Positions 35,698-47,290 of a stretch of 64,000 nt of DNA are shown here, in pieces. Source of the DNA: Typhlomys cinereus (lineage: Eukaryota > Chordata > Mammalia > Rodentia > Platacanthomyidae); NCBI GenBank assembly GCA_023101885.1, contig JALPQD010000213.1:2179001-2243000 (forward strand), given 5' to 3'. The notes below the pieces were generated by a model. The model saw nothing but the letters and a program-made list of their open reading frames with translations. It ran no database searches and had not been told where the DNA came from. Positions within the stretch are counted from its first letter, which is position 1, and each line of letters starts with the position of its first letter. Position numbers and translations under genes: made by a program.

Positions 35698-35702
<5 letters not shown>

Positions 35703-35813
35703 TTAAGACAAACTTATACTAAAATATTCCTCTTGGTTTATCTATAATTTAACCTAACTGGATTCCCTGTATGCTATTAAAAGTCATACCTGTGTTCAAA
35801 ATGACTGCATTCT

Positions 35814-35900
35814 AGGATGGGGATGTGGCTCAGTGAGAAAGTGCTAGAGTATAATTCACAAGGTGCTAAGTTCAATCGACAGCACTGAATCAAAAAAAAT
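35814..35900 (+). mobile_element. ID-like SINE
   Basis: 'taggatggggatgtggctca' with 'gtgagaaagtgctagagtat', 'gctaagttcaatcgacagca' and an A-run match the rodent ID element (BC1-related, 'ggggatttagctcagtggta'). Length of about 75 bases plus tail fits. Moderately diverged. Confidence 0.8.
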
Positions 35901-36149
35901 CACTACATCTTCTCACAGCTTGTGATTTCCTATCCAAACCCTTCCAGTGTGCTGGAAATTTCTGTTATAAACTAAACTGAAAGTTTTTATACACTTCTAG
36001 CTACACTAGAAAGAAGAGAACACCAAAGAAATAATTGAGAAAGAATGTATCTGGCTTTCATAAAAAAATGTTGCAAAATTGTGCGCTCATAGGAAAGTAA
36101 ACTGATTCAGCCAATTTAGGGGTTTCTGAAAAGCCTTGAAATAGAGCTA
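35901..36149. other. Unique interval
   Basis: Nothing recognised. It may include the decayed 5' part of the L1 that follows. Confidence 0.35.
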
Positions 36150-36720
36150 CCACCCCAGCCTGAGCTCTCACCCAAAGGACTCTCTTCCCTACTACACAGG
36201 CACTTACACATCTATGCTTATTGCCTCTCTATTTGCAATAGTAAGGAAATGGAACTAGCCTAGATGTCCATCAACAGATAAATGGATAATGAAAATATGG
36301 TGCATATACATATATGTATATAGTGCTTATATATACACATACAAACAATGTATATATATATATATATATTATATATACAATGGAAATTTAGTCAGCAGTA
36401 AATAAAATGGAAATTATGAAATTCGCAGGGAAATGTATTATGTGGATATTATTATATTAAGCATGCTAGCTCAGACTCAGAAAGACTAATTGGTATGAAT
36501 GAAAGTACAGATCATAAAAAAAAAGAAAGTACAGATCATGAAACTAGAAAGAAACTATAAATGGGGAAAGAATGTCAAGGAATAAAGGGAGAGAAGGTGC
36601 TAGAAGCAACATGACATGAAAGGGCAGAAGGGATTAGGGGAGTGTAAGGGAACAGTGAGGGCCAGGAAAGTGTGGTCGGGGAGGAGGTCAACTAAAGCTA
36701 AGTAGATGTGAAAATCCCAC
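36150..36720 (+). mobile_element. L1 3' end, plus strand (old)
   Basis: 'cctagatgtccatcaacaga', 'taaatggataatgaaaatat', 'agtcagcagtaaataaaatg', 'aatgaaagtacagatcataa' and 'ggaaagaatgtcaagga' are the ORF2-end/3'UTR phrases of L1, in order. A TA-rich expansion (36300-36376) interrupts the middle. All frames are broken. Confidence 0.7.
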
Positions 36721-38227
36721 AGTTAAGCCTGTCGTTTTGTGTACTAATTAAAAAATTAAAACTTAAGGACAAACACCCATCTAATTTCTCTGAAATGTAT
36801 CTACTACTCCTCACTTTGTGGATTGTGATCCATGAAGCCACTGTGAATCAAGTAGTGAGCTGTGATTACCATGCAATTTATTTTTATGAAATGAGATAGT
36901 CCAGAATATAAAAAAATCTAAATTTGATAAAGATATTTTGTGAACATTTAAATCCCATTATAGATTTGCTTGTGCATCCATGCATGTATGCATATGCATG
37001 TGTATACATGCATGTGTATGGGATCAATACTCAGCAAGACTGATTTCTTGCCAAACAATCTGAAATCAACCTCAGTACTTTCAACTGTCTGTTCGGTGCA
37101 GGATGGGAGGCTATTTTCAAAAGGGTAAAAGGTAAGGAGCATTCCAATGGATCAGAAAACCAACTCTATATACCATGTTAAGTATCCCCACGGGGAAGAA
37201 TGAGGACTTTCTCTAAGACACAGAGATTTATCAGTCTATGTAAGCACAGAGTGTCAAAGTGTCCCACATAGCAAGCAGTGCCTCCTGATCTGGTGCATTT
37301 ATTGCTTTGGACTCTGACAGTTAGACAAATTTAGATCAGAGCTTGGTAACTGTATAACAACGTCACATGTGAACAACCACTCATAATAACAAGCAAATGC
37401 TTCTCAAACTCATCATCAATTCTTTTGAGTTACCATTCATTCTTAGACATGTCCTGTTTGGAATATTTCAGAATTATGTACTCTAAAATGGTTCTGCAGC
37501 TGAAACTTCCTTCCTAAGTGTTAGTTTTCCTCCATTAGATGGCAAAACATAGCTGGCTAATGCTATTTTAAAAATATGCTGATTATAAATACTACTTTTG
37601 TTCCTCTTACTAGAGTAGCATGTTAAATAGTGGAATTTGCTGCAAAATATAAAAAAAAAAACACCTCTGGAGGGTGTTTCACAGACTAGCAGAAGCAGAT
37701 CACTGTGTCTAACCTTTGACCATTTGAATAGAAAGCATTTTCTAGTTCAGTTACCTTCTAAGACCAGGAAAAAGTCCATATTGATTTTTCTACAATTTTC
37801 ACTCTCAGATGTGCTCATTTTGTTATCAAAATAATAAGCTAGCATTTTTTCTCCCTAAATCTAACCTAAAGAAAGCATACAAAAATAATTCTAAGTTGCA
37901 TCTGGCCATATGCCTGCTTTTTGTTATTGCTTTTACTATTGATCTTCATCTCTGCCTTTTTTCACATTTCGATATTGAAGCTACATCAACCAATATTTGC
38001 ATCCTAAGTGTGTGTGCCAATCAATTCAAAAATAATTCATTTATGTGCTGGAGGATATGGCTTCTGGTTTAGCAAGTCTCTAAGACTTGGGGAGACATTC
38101 CTCGTGAAATGTGAAAGTCTCGAGTTGCTTCTCTCTCTCTGTCCTGAACAAATGCAGCTGGAACTTAAAGCTGTGTTAAAATCAAAAGAATTTTGCATAC
38201 TCTTTAAAGACAAAATGAAGAAATGGA
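36721..38227. other. Unique sequence, no gene seen
   Basis: AT-rich. Overlapping frames of up to 91 codons near 37800-38280 have no domain, and the last runs into the MIR. Confidence 0.45.
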
Positions 38228-38445
38228 TTGCTTGGTGTTTCTTGTATGCCAGGAATGAAACATGTTGCACAAAATTCACTTAATACAATCAGACCTTTGA
38301 AGTAGAAGTTACTATTCTGTACCCAATGTAAGGTATACAAGAGAGGTTCAGAAACTTAGCATAACGCACTCATGCTCCTCAGAAATACAGGGGTTGGGTG
38401 GAAGTCGAGTTTGACAGAGTCCAGCAATTCAGGTCTGTCACTGGT
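38228..38445 (+). mobile_element. MIR element
   Basis: 'gtgtttcttgtatgccagga', 'cacttaatacaatcagacct', 'gaagtagaagttactattct', 'caagagaggttcagaaactt' and 'ggttgggtggaagtcgagtt' follow the MIR consensus order from the core to the 3' half. Confidence 0.65.
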
Positions 38446-38559
38446 CATGCCAGTCATTGCAGGGCATTGCAGGGGCTATGTTTCAAAGTATGAACAGCAC
38501 GAACGGAGAAGCACTGGCTAACTTCCCCTCATACATTACAATGGGAACGACTCTGAATT

Positions 38560-38665
38560 CAAGCTTGACAGATTTGGATTCACCTCCGCCCCTGATTCGA
38601 TGGCACACTTGAGAATCCATTTTTCAGATCAGTTTTCCTCAAAGATAAAACCTGAATGACATTAC
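38560..38665 (+). mobile_element. MIR element (5'-core part)
   Basis: 'cagatttggattcacctccg', 'cccctgattcgatggcacac' and 'tcagttttcctcaaagataa' correspond to the MIR phrases 'ggttcgaatcccggctctgcc' and 'cctcagtttcctcatctgta'. Confidence 0.65.
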
Positions 38666-38721
38666 AGGTATTTACTACTTCCATCACAGCAACATCAAAA
38701 CAGCAGTTCAGGTTCCACGCA

Positions 38722-39024
38722 GTAGATCTGGGGAAATGGTTCCATCAGGATAGAGCTTGCAGTGCAAACCTGAGGGTCTCCGTTTGAAGCCCAGAGCCTC
38801 ATGAAAAGCAGGATTTGTAAATTCTGCAATGGTGAGTTGAAAGGCAAGAGACAGGAGTATTCCTGGGAGCTCACTGGCCAGCATAGCCTGATTGACAATG
38901 TTCCAGGCCAATGAGAGATTTCACATTAAATAAAATGTGAAATAACACACAATGTTATCCTCTAACTAAGCACACGCACCCATACCCATGTACCTGCACA
39001 CGTGTACTCATACCCACTCTGTCT

Positions 39025-39079
<55 letters not shown>
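38722..39079 (+). mobile_element. B3-like SINE with CA tail
   Basis: 'agatctggggaaatggttcc', 'acctgagggtctccgtttga', 'gagacaggagtattcctggg' and 'agctcactggccagcatagc' give the B3 order. It runs through 'cacgcacccatacccatgta' into a long (CA)n. Confidence 0.65.
39028..39079. repeat. (CA)n microsatellite
   Basis: Uninterrupted CA run at the tail of the preceding SINE. Confidence 0.97.
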
Positions 39080-39080
<1 letters not shown>

Positions 39081-39727
39081 AGCCCCTGGATTATACTTTT
39101 GCAGTTCAAAGGGCTAAACATTCTTGCTCATTGTCATCTCAAAAGTATCAAACTCCTGCTGAACTAGGGATACCAAGCAACAGACTGTATTTTATGGTCT
39201 GCAGATGATTTAAGGACCTGAGGTGTCATAGTGTGACCTTTTGTAAGCTCTCTGCTACAGGGGAAGAAAGGATGTAAAGGAGGGATAGGCCTGGGATCCC
39301 TACGTGTGTCCTCCTCAGGGATCTCTCACGATCCACAGGATGCATGAACAGCAATGCTAGAGAGAACTCCAGACACAAGGTAAGAGAGTCAGGTACCTGG
39401 GCCTTTGCTGGATTCAGAAAGGAGACACTTAGGCATATGGTCTCTGGGAAAGAGAGAGAGACAAGGATGCAGGCTGGCTCCCCATCTGACCCTTGACCTG
39501 CAGGTCCAGTGGCCCCTGGGGAAAACAGAAGCCCTCCCTCCAATTTCACCAATTTCAAAGATCTGGAGTTGGTGGATCTTGGCTGTCCCAGAACAAAGAC
39601 AGGCAGGGTTTAGAAGATTCCACCCAGGCAAAGGTGATCTTTGAGAATCTTCCAGCAAACTCAGGTTCCTGAGCTCAGTTTAATAAGCTTTCCAAGCATG
39701 GATGTTCCCTTTCACTTGAACAATTGA

Positions 39728-39729
<2 letters not shown>
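39080..39729. other. GC-richer unique sequence, no gene seen
   Basis: 39230-39660 has frames of 79-110 codons on both strands that overlap each other. No domain recognised. Confidence 0.45.

Positions 39730-39771
<42 letters not shown>
39730..39771. repeat. (CA)n microsatellite
   Basis: Uninterrupted CA run. Confidence 0.97.
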
Positions 39772-39772
<1 letters not shown>

Positions 39773-39904
39773 ATGCAACACTCCTACAAATTTAAACACA
39801 GTTTTCCTATTAGAAACCCCTCTTTCTTCTTCTTATCGTCTTGGGAAAAAGAATGCTAATAAATGATCAGTCAACTTGTGATTATTGCTAAAAGAGAAAT
39901 ACAG

Positions 39905-40205
39905 CTAGCTGGTAGAATCTGGGGAAAAGGGTCAGTGGGTAAAAACATTTGCTTCACTAGCCTGATGACCTTGGTTTGGATCCCTAGAATCCAAATAAAG
40001 GCTGGACATCATTCTGTAAGCATCTGTAATCTCTTGCTTGTCTATGGTGATAGGAAGTAGAGACCAGAGAATCTGTCAACTCCAGGGCAAGCTGGCCTGA
40101 CTTACAAAGCAGCTAAGAGATCTTATTGCAGGAAAAACAGACTGCAAGGACTGACCCCCACATTTATACACATGAGTAAGCATGTACCTACACACAAAAA
40201 AAGTG
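39905..40205 (+). mobile_element. B3-like SINE
   Basis: 'ggaaaagggtcagtgggtaa', 'gatgaccttggtttggatcc', 'gtaagcatctgtaatctctt', 'gcaagctggcctgacttaca' and 'ctgacccccacatttataca' follow the B3 order. Diverged, with a short CA-rich tail. Confidence 0.7.
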
Positions 40206-41154
40206 TAAGTGCACAACTACAAAAACCAGTAACTGCAAAAAATACAGCTAGTGGTCTAACAGGAAAAGAGATTTGAAGCATGTCAGGAGCTATGTAAGCG
40301 CAGGAGGTGTTGGCCAGGGCTGCAACCTCTTCTCTTAGAATCTTTGTGACAGTGGTGTGGACAGAGGTGCCCAGTGGCCCCAATGTCCTCTCTCCTGACC
40401 TTTGTCACACTTACTGACCCTGTGGTTATTCTCAGTAGAGCTGTGCGGAAGATTGACAGTGACATTGTCCCCCTCCGGCATGCCGTAGACTTCCTCTCAC
40501 TGCATGTGAGAGAGGAGAAGGCTTCTAATTGTTCAAGCTGTCGTGTCTTTGCTCTACCCACATAGCTTTCATCCCATCAGCACAGTTGCTCTATGTATAT
40601 TTCTTTACACCCTCTTTGAAATGCAGCCTTCCTGGTTCATCCAACATAGAACGTAAAGAACAAGTGCTAAGGCGTTGCATGAAATCACATGATTGTTCCA
40701 CAGATTGGCCAAAACGTAAATCCTTCTTGATGGAAAACTCATATTTGTGCATTTTGCTTTTTAAAAATGAGTGCTTACTGCTACAATGAAAATAAAATAC
40801 TTTTCACGCATTATTCCACTGAGGTTTCTGAAAAAAATGCAAAGGAAAAGAACCTGGATTCAGTGACCATCAACTTTCTTAGTGCCATAAAGTTAAGAAA
40901 TTATTTAGCAAGTGGAATATTGTCAAGCAAAAGTGAAAAATCCTATTGCATTTGTATCATCTCTGTGACATTTCTTAAATTAACTGGTGCAGCATCAAAG
41001 GTAGATAGCTGCAGCATCAGGACTGAGGGTCATAAGAAGCATAAGGTGGCCATGTCAGCAAATAAAGTACTAGCATAGGATTTTTTTATTAGCATAGAAT
41101 TTGAAGAAAATACTATGACTAAATTTTTATCTCCTCTGGACTAAATTATTTTCT
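40206..41154. other. Unique sequence, no gene seen
   Basis: Frames of 63-103 codons (for example 40767-41078 plus) show no domain. Confidence 0.45.
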
Positions 41155-41262
41155 TCTCCTAGACTTTAACCTTCTTGAGTCCAGGCTCTCCATAAGATTC
41201 AACACATTAACTACACAGCTCACACAGTTCTGAGTACAGTCTAGATTTTAGAATGTAGCTAT
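41155..41262 (+). mobile_element. L2-like fragment
   Basis: 'ctagactttaaccttcttga', 'gtccaggctctccataagat' and 'cacacagttctgagtacagt' resemble the L2 3' end phrases 'gtaagctccttgagggcagg' and 'cacagtgcctggcac'. Confidence 0.4.
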
Positions 41263-41449
41263 GTGCTTACATCCTACAATATTCCCATTGTAGCTCTCGT
41301 CTCTGGAATTTTTTTAAAAAATATTTGCACCATCTTTTATAATTTTTAGATCACTCTTACAAGGGACATTCAGATGAGATTACTATTCTTACGTTCCACA
41401 GCTATTATAGAAGCTAAAGTACAGCCAAATTGTCATGATTTTATTTAAT

Positions 41450-41612
41450 GTTTTATATTTATGTAGAAAGTATTTATGTGTGCTATAGCTCATGAGTAAA
41501 TGTCAAAGACAACTTCTGAAAGTCAGTTCTCTCCCTCAATCATATGGCCTTGGAAGAACTGAACTCAAGTTTGGAAGTACTTCATGCCCTGAACTATTTC
41601 ACCAGCTCCTAT
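41450..41612 (-). mobile_element. tRNA-derived SINE, minus strand
   Basis: 'gaaagtcagttctctccctc' and 'ggaagaactgaactcaagtt', with the head complement 'aactatttcaccagctcct', identify a reverse B2/B4-type SINE. Confidence 0.6.
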
Positions 41613-42699
41613 CACGACTTTTAAATAAGATGCCCAGTAAGCGAATCAATGAAATAATCCATCAATCAACTAATCAATGAAACCATCATCACACAAACAG
41701 GAAAATCCTACTGTCAACTGCCATCTAATGGATGATGGGTACACGTGTGTTTATGCTCATGGGCTCTTTATTATTGTGGTCGCTTTCGGGCAAGTCTGTG
41801 AAAATCCATGAAAACACAACAACATAATATAAAAAGGTGCCTTGCCAAACCTACCATCATAATCATCCAGCTAGATCCACATTGCCATAGGGGTACATGT
41901 ACACAGGCACTTGAGAAGGTTCAGGGGTGCTTATTAATGCAAAGGACTCCCCGAGAGCTTAGTCAGTGGTCTCCTGCTTCAAGTACTCTGTGGGCAACCA
42001 GGAGCACTGTGAGCTGGCCTCAAAGACCACATCTATTTTTGTAATATCAAATTTTCAAGAAGGGAAAACCACACACGTGCTCAGTGTTGGATGAATTTCC
42101 ATTTTCAACACGATTGTCTTTCACTCCTCTTCCTGGGGCCTCCCAAACTGGGTGGGCTCTTTCCTCTGCTCCATGTCTTATCTCTATGAAGTTGGATGAT
42201 TAGGGCCCCAAAGTCACTGAACAAACAGGCTCAGATTCTCTCTAACAGACCTTTTGCTCGTATACATTTCCCTGACTCTCGTTTGAGAAGTCAGAGAATG
42301 CCTATCATCTCCACACTAATAATACCCTTCAGTAAGTGATAAAGTCAAGTCCAAAGTAAACCAAGCCGCTTTATCAGCATGTCAGAGCTCTCCCCTTACA
42401 GCTCCGCACTGGCCAACTGTGCGTCCTCCGCTACACAAAGGCTCGATGCACACTGAAAGGCACTTACCAGAGTGGGTGTTTGTTTGCCAAAAGAGTGAGC
42501 TGCCCCCTGATGCTGGTCACTTTGGTTGTCACTGTTGATGGAGGAGGAGAGGTGCACTTTACAGAGAGACTCCTTCCTTGCCTGACTTGAGTCAGGGGAG
42601 TGCTGGAGCTCAGAGCTGCCTGCCGACTTCTTTCTCTTTCTGCCTGCTGATATTAACTGATGGACCAGCAAAGGGAAAGCATGCATTTGTCTGTGTGAG
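41613..42699. other. Unique sequence, no gene seen
   Basis: Mixed composition. A 96-codon minus frame (42396-42686) has no domain. Confidence 0.45.
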
Positions 42700-42748
42700 C
42701 AGAGAGAGAGAGACAGACAGAGAGAGAAAGAGAGAGAGAGAGAGAGAA
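42700..42748. repeat. (GA)n microsatellite
   Basis: GA-rich run with a few CA and AA interruptions. Confidence 0.95.
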
Positions 42749-43129
42749 TGCTATAGCTGACCAGTGACTCTTCTACCCTGTTGTTATCTGCACGGAGTCA
42801 TGTGCCAATATGTTGCAGGTTTCCTTGAGACTTTCTGTCTGTTCATTTTGCAATTACAATCATTCATTCCTCTGAAGCAGGTGGCTCAGGGAGGGTAGGA
42901 GGGAATGCTCTTGAGGTTGAAAGGGACTGTCCTGTGGGTATCATCACTGTGGCTGTGCTGGATTCCTTGAAAGCTCGGCACACTCCTGATCTGTCGTTAC
43001 CACAGGAGCCAGGGGCCTCTCATTGCCACCTACGGACTGAGAGAATTGGGTCCTGGAGACAGCCGCCAGATTCCAAGGACAGCAGAAGAGGAATTCTAAA
43101 GGTCCAGAATTGGTGTTAATTACAGTCCC
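42749..43129. other. Unique sequence, no gene seen
   Basis: Nothing recognised. Confidence 0.4.
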
Positions 43130-43131
43130 AT

Positions 43132-43475
43132 TCTTGTGTGTGTGTATGTGCAGGTGAGTGCACACATGTGTGTTTACGTGTGTGGGGATAGATGTACATG
43201 CATGAGTGGAGGCTAGAGGACATCAGCTATCATCCACACGCACTGTCTCCCTATTCTTCCAGGCAGAAAGGTTCTCTTGCAGAACTTGGAGCTGACCAAG
43301 TAGGTCTGACTGATCGGCCAGCAAACTCCAGTGATCTGCCTGTCTCTACCTCCCCAGCACTGGGATTACAAGCACATACCACCGTACTTTGACTTTTTGT
43401 GTGGGTTCTGGGATTTGAACTCAGTTCTTCGCACTTCAGGTACTCTCTTGGCTTTGCTACCTTCCCAGCTCACCA
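43132..43475 (-). mobile_element. B3/B4-like SINE, minus strand (full length)
   Basis: A TG-rich tail complement (43135-43185) is followed by 'ggaggctagaggacatcagc', 'cggccagcaaactccagtga', 'tctgcctgtctctacctccc', 'agcactgggattacaagcac' and 'gatttgaactcagttcttcg'. The full reverse B3 order is present. Confidence 0.8.
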
Positions 43476-44709
43476 CATCCTGTCTTTTCTTCTGTGGACA
43501 GGTCATTTCTTCTGTGAACATCATGCTGCGAGGTGGGGGGGGTGGATGAAAGCAGTCAGAGATGACAAGACAGGCAGAACAAAAAAAAACATTTTATTTA
43601 GTGGACTCACATTTTCTGAGGACAAGAGAGACACTGTGAGATGAATATTTGAAGGCTCAGGACAGCGAGCTTCCTGGAAGAGGTGACATGTTATATCAGA
43701 GCTGCTAAATGTTCTAAAGGGTCAATGGGAGCTCTGCATACTAGGTTCAAGAAAAGGATATAAGCAAGTGTCAGGGCACAAAGAACATGCCAGATGTTGA
43801 AGGAACTAATCGTTCCATGTACGTCACCGAAGGGCTAGCATGGGGTGAAAAGACCCCAGTGTTTGGCATTGCCTGACCCACAAATATGGTCCTGCTTTGG
43901 TATTTGGAACTTGTGCAACAGTCTAGATTGCATGTCTCCTGAATCCATGGAAAAACCAAACCAGTAGCCTACTGACCAGTAATGTGCAAAGAAAGAAGAA
44001 GAAGGAGAAGAGGAAGAGGAAAAAGAGAGGAGGAGGAGAAGGAAGAAGCAAGCTGAATGAGACAGTGGTAATAATTGTGAGTAGGTACTCTCATGGTCCA
44101 AACTCTGTCACTTTGCTGTCAATCATTACTTTATATTAATGGTAAACCACTCTTATTGTGAAACTTCCACTCGGCCAGTGTTTGCTTCTCCTGAATTGGT
44201 CAGCATTTTTGAACATTGAAAAGTTATACCAATCTACTATTGTAACTGACCTTTAATTTTTTTTGGGGGGAGGGAGGACAAGTGCATACTTTTTCCTTTG
44301 TCAGGGACTTCCATTCATGTGTGACTCACATTTTGCTTCCCTGGTCATACTGTGTGGTCGGCAAGTCAGATTTTTCCACACATGAACTTCTTTAGCAGAG
44401 AACTTCTGGTATGTCTCAAAAGGGAAGATTCTGAGCCAGCTGCCCTTTGACCCTTTGAGGTCCTCCAACCAATATTTCCACACTTTCTGCAGCCACGTGA
44501 TTCAATCTTTCCATGACAAGAATGGCATCTTGCCAAGGAATTGCCTTTTTGGCCAAGGCTAGTTGAAATTATTTTCTGTTGAATACAAATCAAAGCACCC
44601 ACTAATACCGTTTGTTTTATTTTTATATTTTATTATTCTGATCTAATATAAATCTTCTCAGTGATTGTTCCCTTGACACAAAACGATGAGTTCCCAGGGT
44701 TGAAAAAAT
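43476..44709. other. Unique sequence with polypurine tract
   Basis: 43988-44049 is a nearly pure AAG/GGA purine run, and 43532-43545 is G-rich. No gene seen. Overlapping minus frames of 60-88 codons show no domain. Confidence 0.45.
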
Positions 44710-44745
44710 ATCAATTCTCAGACTTTTGGCTAAGATCAAGTATAT
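44710..44745 (+). pseudogene. U2 snRNA 5' fragment (pseudogene)
   Basis: The stretch contains 'acttttggctaagatcaagt', which matches the conserved 5' end of U2 snRNA (start 'atcgcttctcggccttttgg', then 'ctaagatcaagtgta'), with a handful of substitutions. Similarity stops after about 36 nucleotides, before the Sm site and the 3' stem-loops. A 5'-anchored truncated snRNA copy is typical of L1-mediated retroposition, but no poly-A tail or target duplication is evident. It is too short to function. Confidence 0.8.
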
Positions 44746-44795
44746 TTTCGGAGTAATAGCACAAGTGCTCAGCAAACATCAATTTGAAATTTTGC
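44746..44795. other. Interval between U2 fragment and L2-like piece
   Basis: 'caagtgctcagcaaacatca' may be part of an L2/MIR-type end. Confidence 0.3.
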
Positions 44796-44799
44796 TTTT

Positions 44800-44885
44800 A
44801 AGTTCCCCAAGGAAAGGACTGTATCTTGCATATTTGAGGGTATTGCACTTATACACTCCTCAGAGTAATAAATAACTTTGAGAAC
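44800..44885 (+). mobile_element. L2-like 3' end fragment
   Basis: 'ccccaaggaaaggactgtat' with 'cttgca', and 'gagtaataaataactttgag', resemble the L2 3' end ('gggcagggactgtgtct', 'gctcaataaatatttgttga'). Confidence 0.4.
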
Positions 44886-45123
44886 TATTTCTATCAATCA
44901 AACTCTCTCTTAATAAAAGACCTAATTTTATGAAGATTCTATCACTCCATGACTTATCACAATGAAGATCCTAATAAAAAATCTTTTTTGGAATTAAAGT
45001 TTCATCCAGCTCTGTGTTTAATAGCTTCCACTGCTATAGAGAGAGAATTATCCATTTCCTTCATGTGTGAAAAACAACATGCATTTTGCATCTACCTAAC
45101 GGCTTAACAAAAGTCCTGAGCAG
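44886..45123. other. Unique interval
   Basis: Nothing recognised. Confidence 0.4.
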
Positions 45124-45226
45124 AGTCTAGCATGGTGACTCACACCTTTAATCTCAGTACACAGGAGACTGAAATAGGAAGATTGCAAGTTTTAGTCCAG
45201 CTTAGGCTACAGTGAGACTCTCCAAA
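45124..45226 (+). mobile_element. B1-like SINE
   Basis: 'agtctagcatggtgactcac', 'acctttaatctcagtacaca', 'agcttaggctacagtgagac' and 'tctcc' follow the B1 order. The A-rich tail appears to have been replaced by the GGAA tract that follows. Confidence 0.8.
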
Positions 45227-45320
45227 AGAAGGAAGGAAGCAAGGAAGGAAGGAAGGAAGGAAGGAAGGAAGGAAGGAAGGAAGGAAGGAAGGAAGGAAGG
45301 AGGGAGGGAGGGAGGGAGGT
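45227..45320. repeat. (GGAA)n then (GGGA)n microsatellite
   Basis: About 18 GGAA units pass into five GGGA units. Sits directly on the tail of the B1. Confidence 0.97.
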
Positions 45321-47080
45321 TTTTGGGAGGGAGAGAGGGAAGGAAGAAGGATCCAGAGTGAGTTTGGAAGGGAGGGAAGAATATAAAAGGAAAGATGAAG
45401 GTGAAAGGAGGGCGGAATGGGAAGTGAAACCACCGTTTCAGTATGTCTGGAAACTAGCCCTACCATTCAAGAGAAGTTGCATTTGGAGAACAACCCAAAG
45501 GCTTTCAGATTTTCCAGTGAACATATCTGTCCATCAATATGGCTCCATGGTCCATCCCACCTTCCTGAGTTACCATCTGCACAGAGACACAGCAAAGCGT
45601 TGCTCAAAATTGCCCCATCAGGCAGTAGGCATCAGGCTGTGACAGTGGTTCCAGGTTACGTTTCTTCATTATGGTGACATCCGAGCAAAACAAAGAGTCC
45701 ACATATAGGAGAATTAGTAAAGATCGGGATCCTGGTGGGGGGCTGGATATGATTTCACTCCTGCCAAGTGCTTTCTCTTGTGCTCTAACCAATTACCCAG
45801 CAAGACCCTGGGAGGGAGAGCGGTCCACAGTGAATGTCCAGGGGTCTGAGATTAAGTTTGTTTAAGTTTTTGCTTAATAGGCAGTTGTGACATGGCACAT
45901 GTTAAAGTGGCAGTGTTGGTTCCCTAATCTCACGAAGGAGTGAATAGGGAGCTCTCCTATGGCAGGTCTGAAAGGGTTTCATTTCTGGTGTGACTCTCCC
46001 CCAACGGGGAGAGTGTGAAAGAGGCTGAGATGAGACAGTAAAAGCCCCCACTGCAAAATTTCATCTGGGGAATCCAGAGACACCCACACAGCCCCAAGCA
46101 TTCTCCCTTTACATGCCATGGAATAAAACAAATTATTCTGGTGTCACAACCTTGAATGCCTACTAACCTTGATGAGCACTTCCATCTAAACAAAGAGAGA
46201 AGCAATTTGCATTTTCCTTTCTCCTGGCTAACATAATGCTTCATTTTACAGTTGCCATTAAAGGCTATTGCTATCTGTACACACCACATTAGGCAGTAGG
46301 CGTCCATCGTCATGCTTAGTTCCCTCAGAATGTTTCAGAAGGATGCTGCTGTTGGCCTGCCCGGGTGCTGTTCTGGGCAATGAGCTTATTCCAACAGGTC
46401 CCTTCAAGATCCTGACACCATCCCCTCATCTATCCTTGCTCTCGCTCACAACAGGGATCAACAGTCCTCAAGGTCTGAGGATGTGTGTGCCCACGTACGT
46501 TCCCAGGCCCCTGATCACACAGAGCTCACCTGGATGGCCAGTTCAGTAACGCCCCGGATGCTTCTTGGCTTTGCCTTAGTGAGTTGTAATGTGCACGGGC
46601 TGAAGAAATCTCTTGAGCAAACCATCACGGCAAGCTGACAAGGCCTTTCAAACCCCAGCTGCACCTGGCCTTTGAATAATCATTATCTCCTCTGATCTTT
46701 GGCCTCTCCGTTTCTCTGGGCCAGAGGAAACAAACCTCAAACTTTCATGAAGCCAACTCTATGCAGAGGAAGAGGCGGGAAAGTGCCCTGTCTGAGAACC
46801 ACAAACATGGGGGAGTTAGACTCATTGAGAAATGGCTACTGGCAGGTAAGGTAACACAATTACTATAGATGTAACCTTTGTGGAGGCCAAAACACGAAGT
46901 CTTAATTTAGAAAGATAGATGCACTTGGTGAAAAAAAAATGATTGCCGAAGTCCAACAGCACACACAGTTGGTATTCCAGCATTGATGAATAGCTTGGTC
47001 AGAGATCAAAAATTGAAGCGTAAAGTATTGATATTTTAAAATCGAGTTTTCATAATAAAAGAAAACAGAGAAGAACCATC
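45321..47080. other. Unique sequence, no gene seen
   Basis: Mixed composition, slightly GC-richer than average. Frames of up to 118 codons (45957-46313 minus) show no domain. Confidence 0.45.
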
Positions 47081-47290
47081 TTTCCCATTATATTTGGCAA
47101 ATACATGTTGATGTACGTGCTCTATATTAGTCTTGAGTGCCGTGTGGATCCTGGTTGCTTTTTTTTTTAATCAATAAAGGATGTATCTGTAATACTTTTC
47201 CATTTAGTGAAAAGAATGAAACTTGAATGTCAAGCGCTTAATCTCTTCGTTATTAATTAGTCACACTGTGCCAGCAAGGAGCTAGAATCT
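47081..47290. other. Candidate conserved non-coding element (weak)
   Basis: Repeat-free stretch with mixed composition and homeodomain-like 'ttattaattagtca'. It has the look of constrained non-coding DNA but conservation cannot be judged from one genome. Confidence 0.2.

Noticed and set aside
45140..45466. 108-codon minus frame with S/L/P-rich repeats
   Set aside because: It is a translation of the (GGAA)n microsatellite and the B1.
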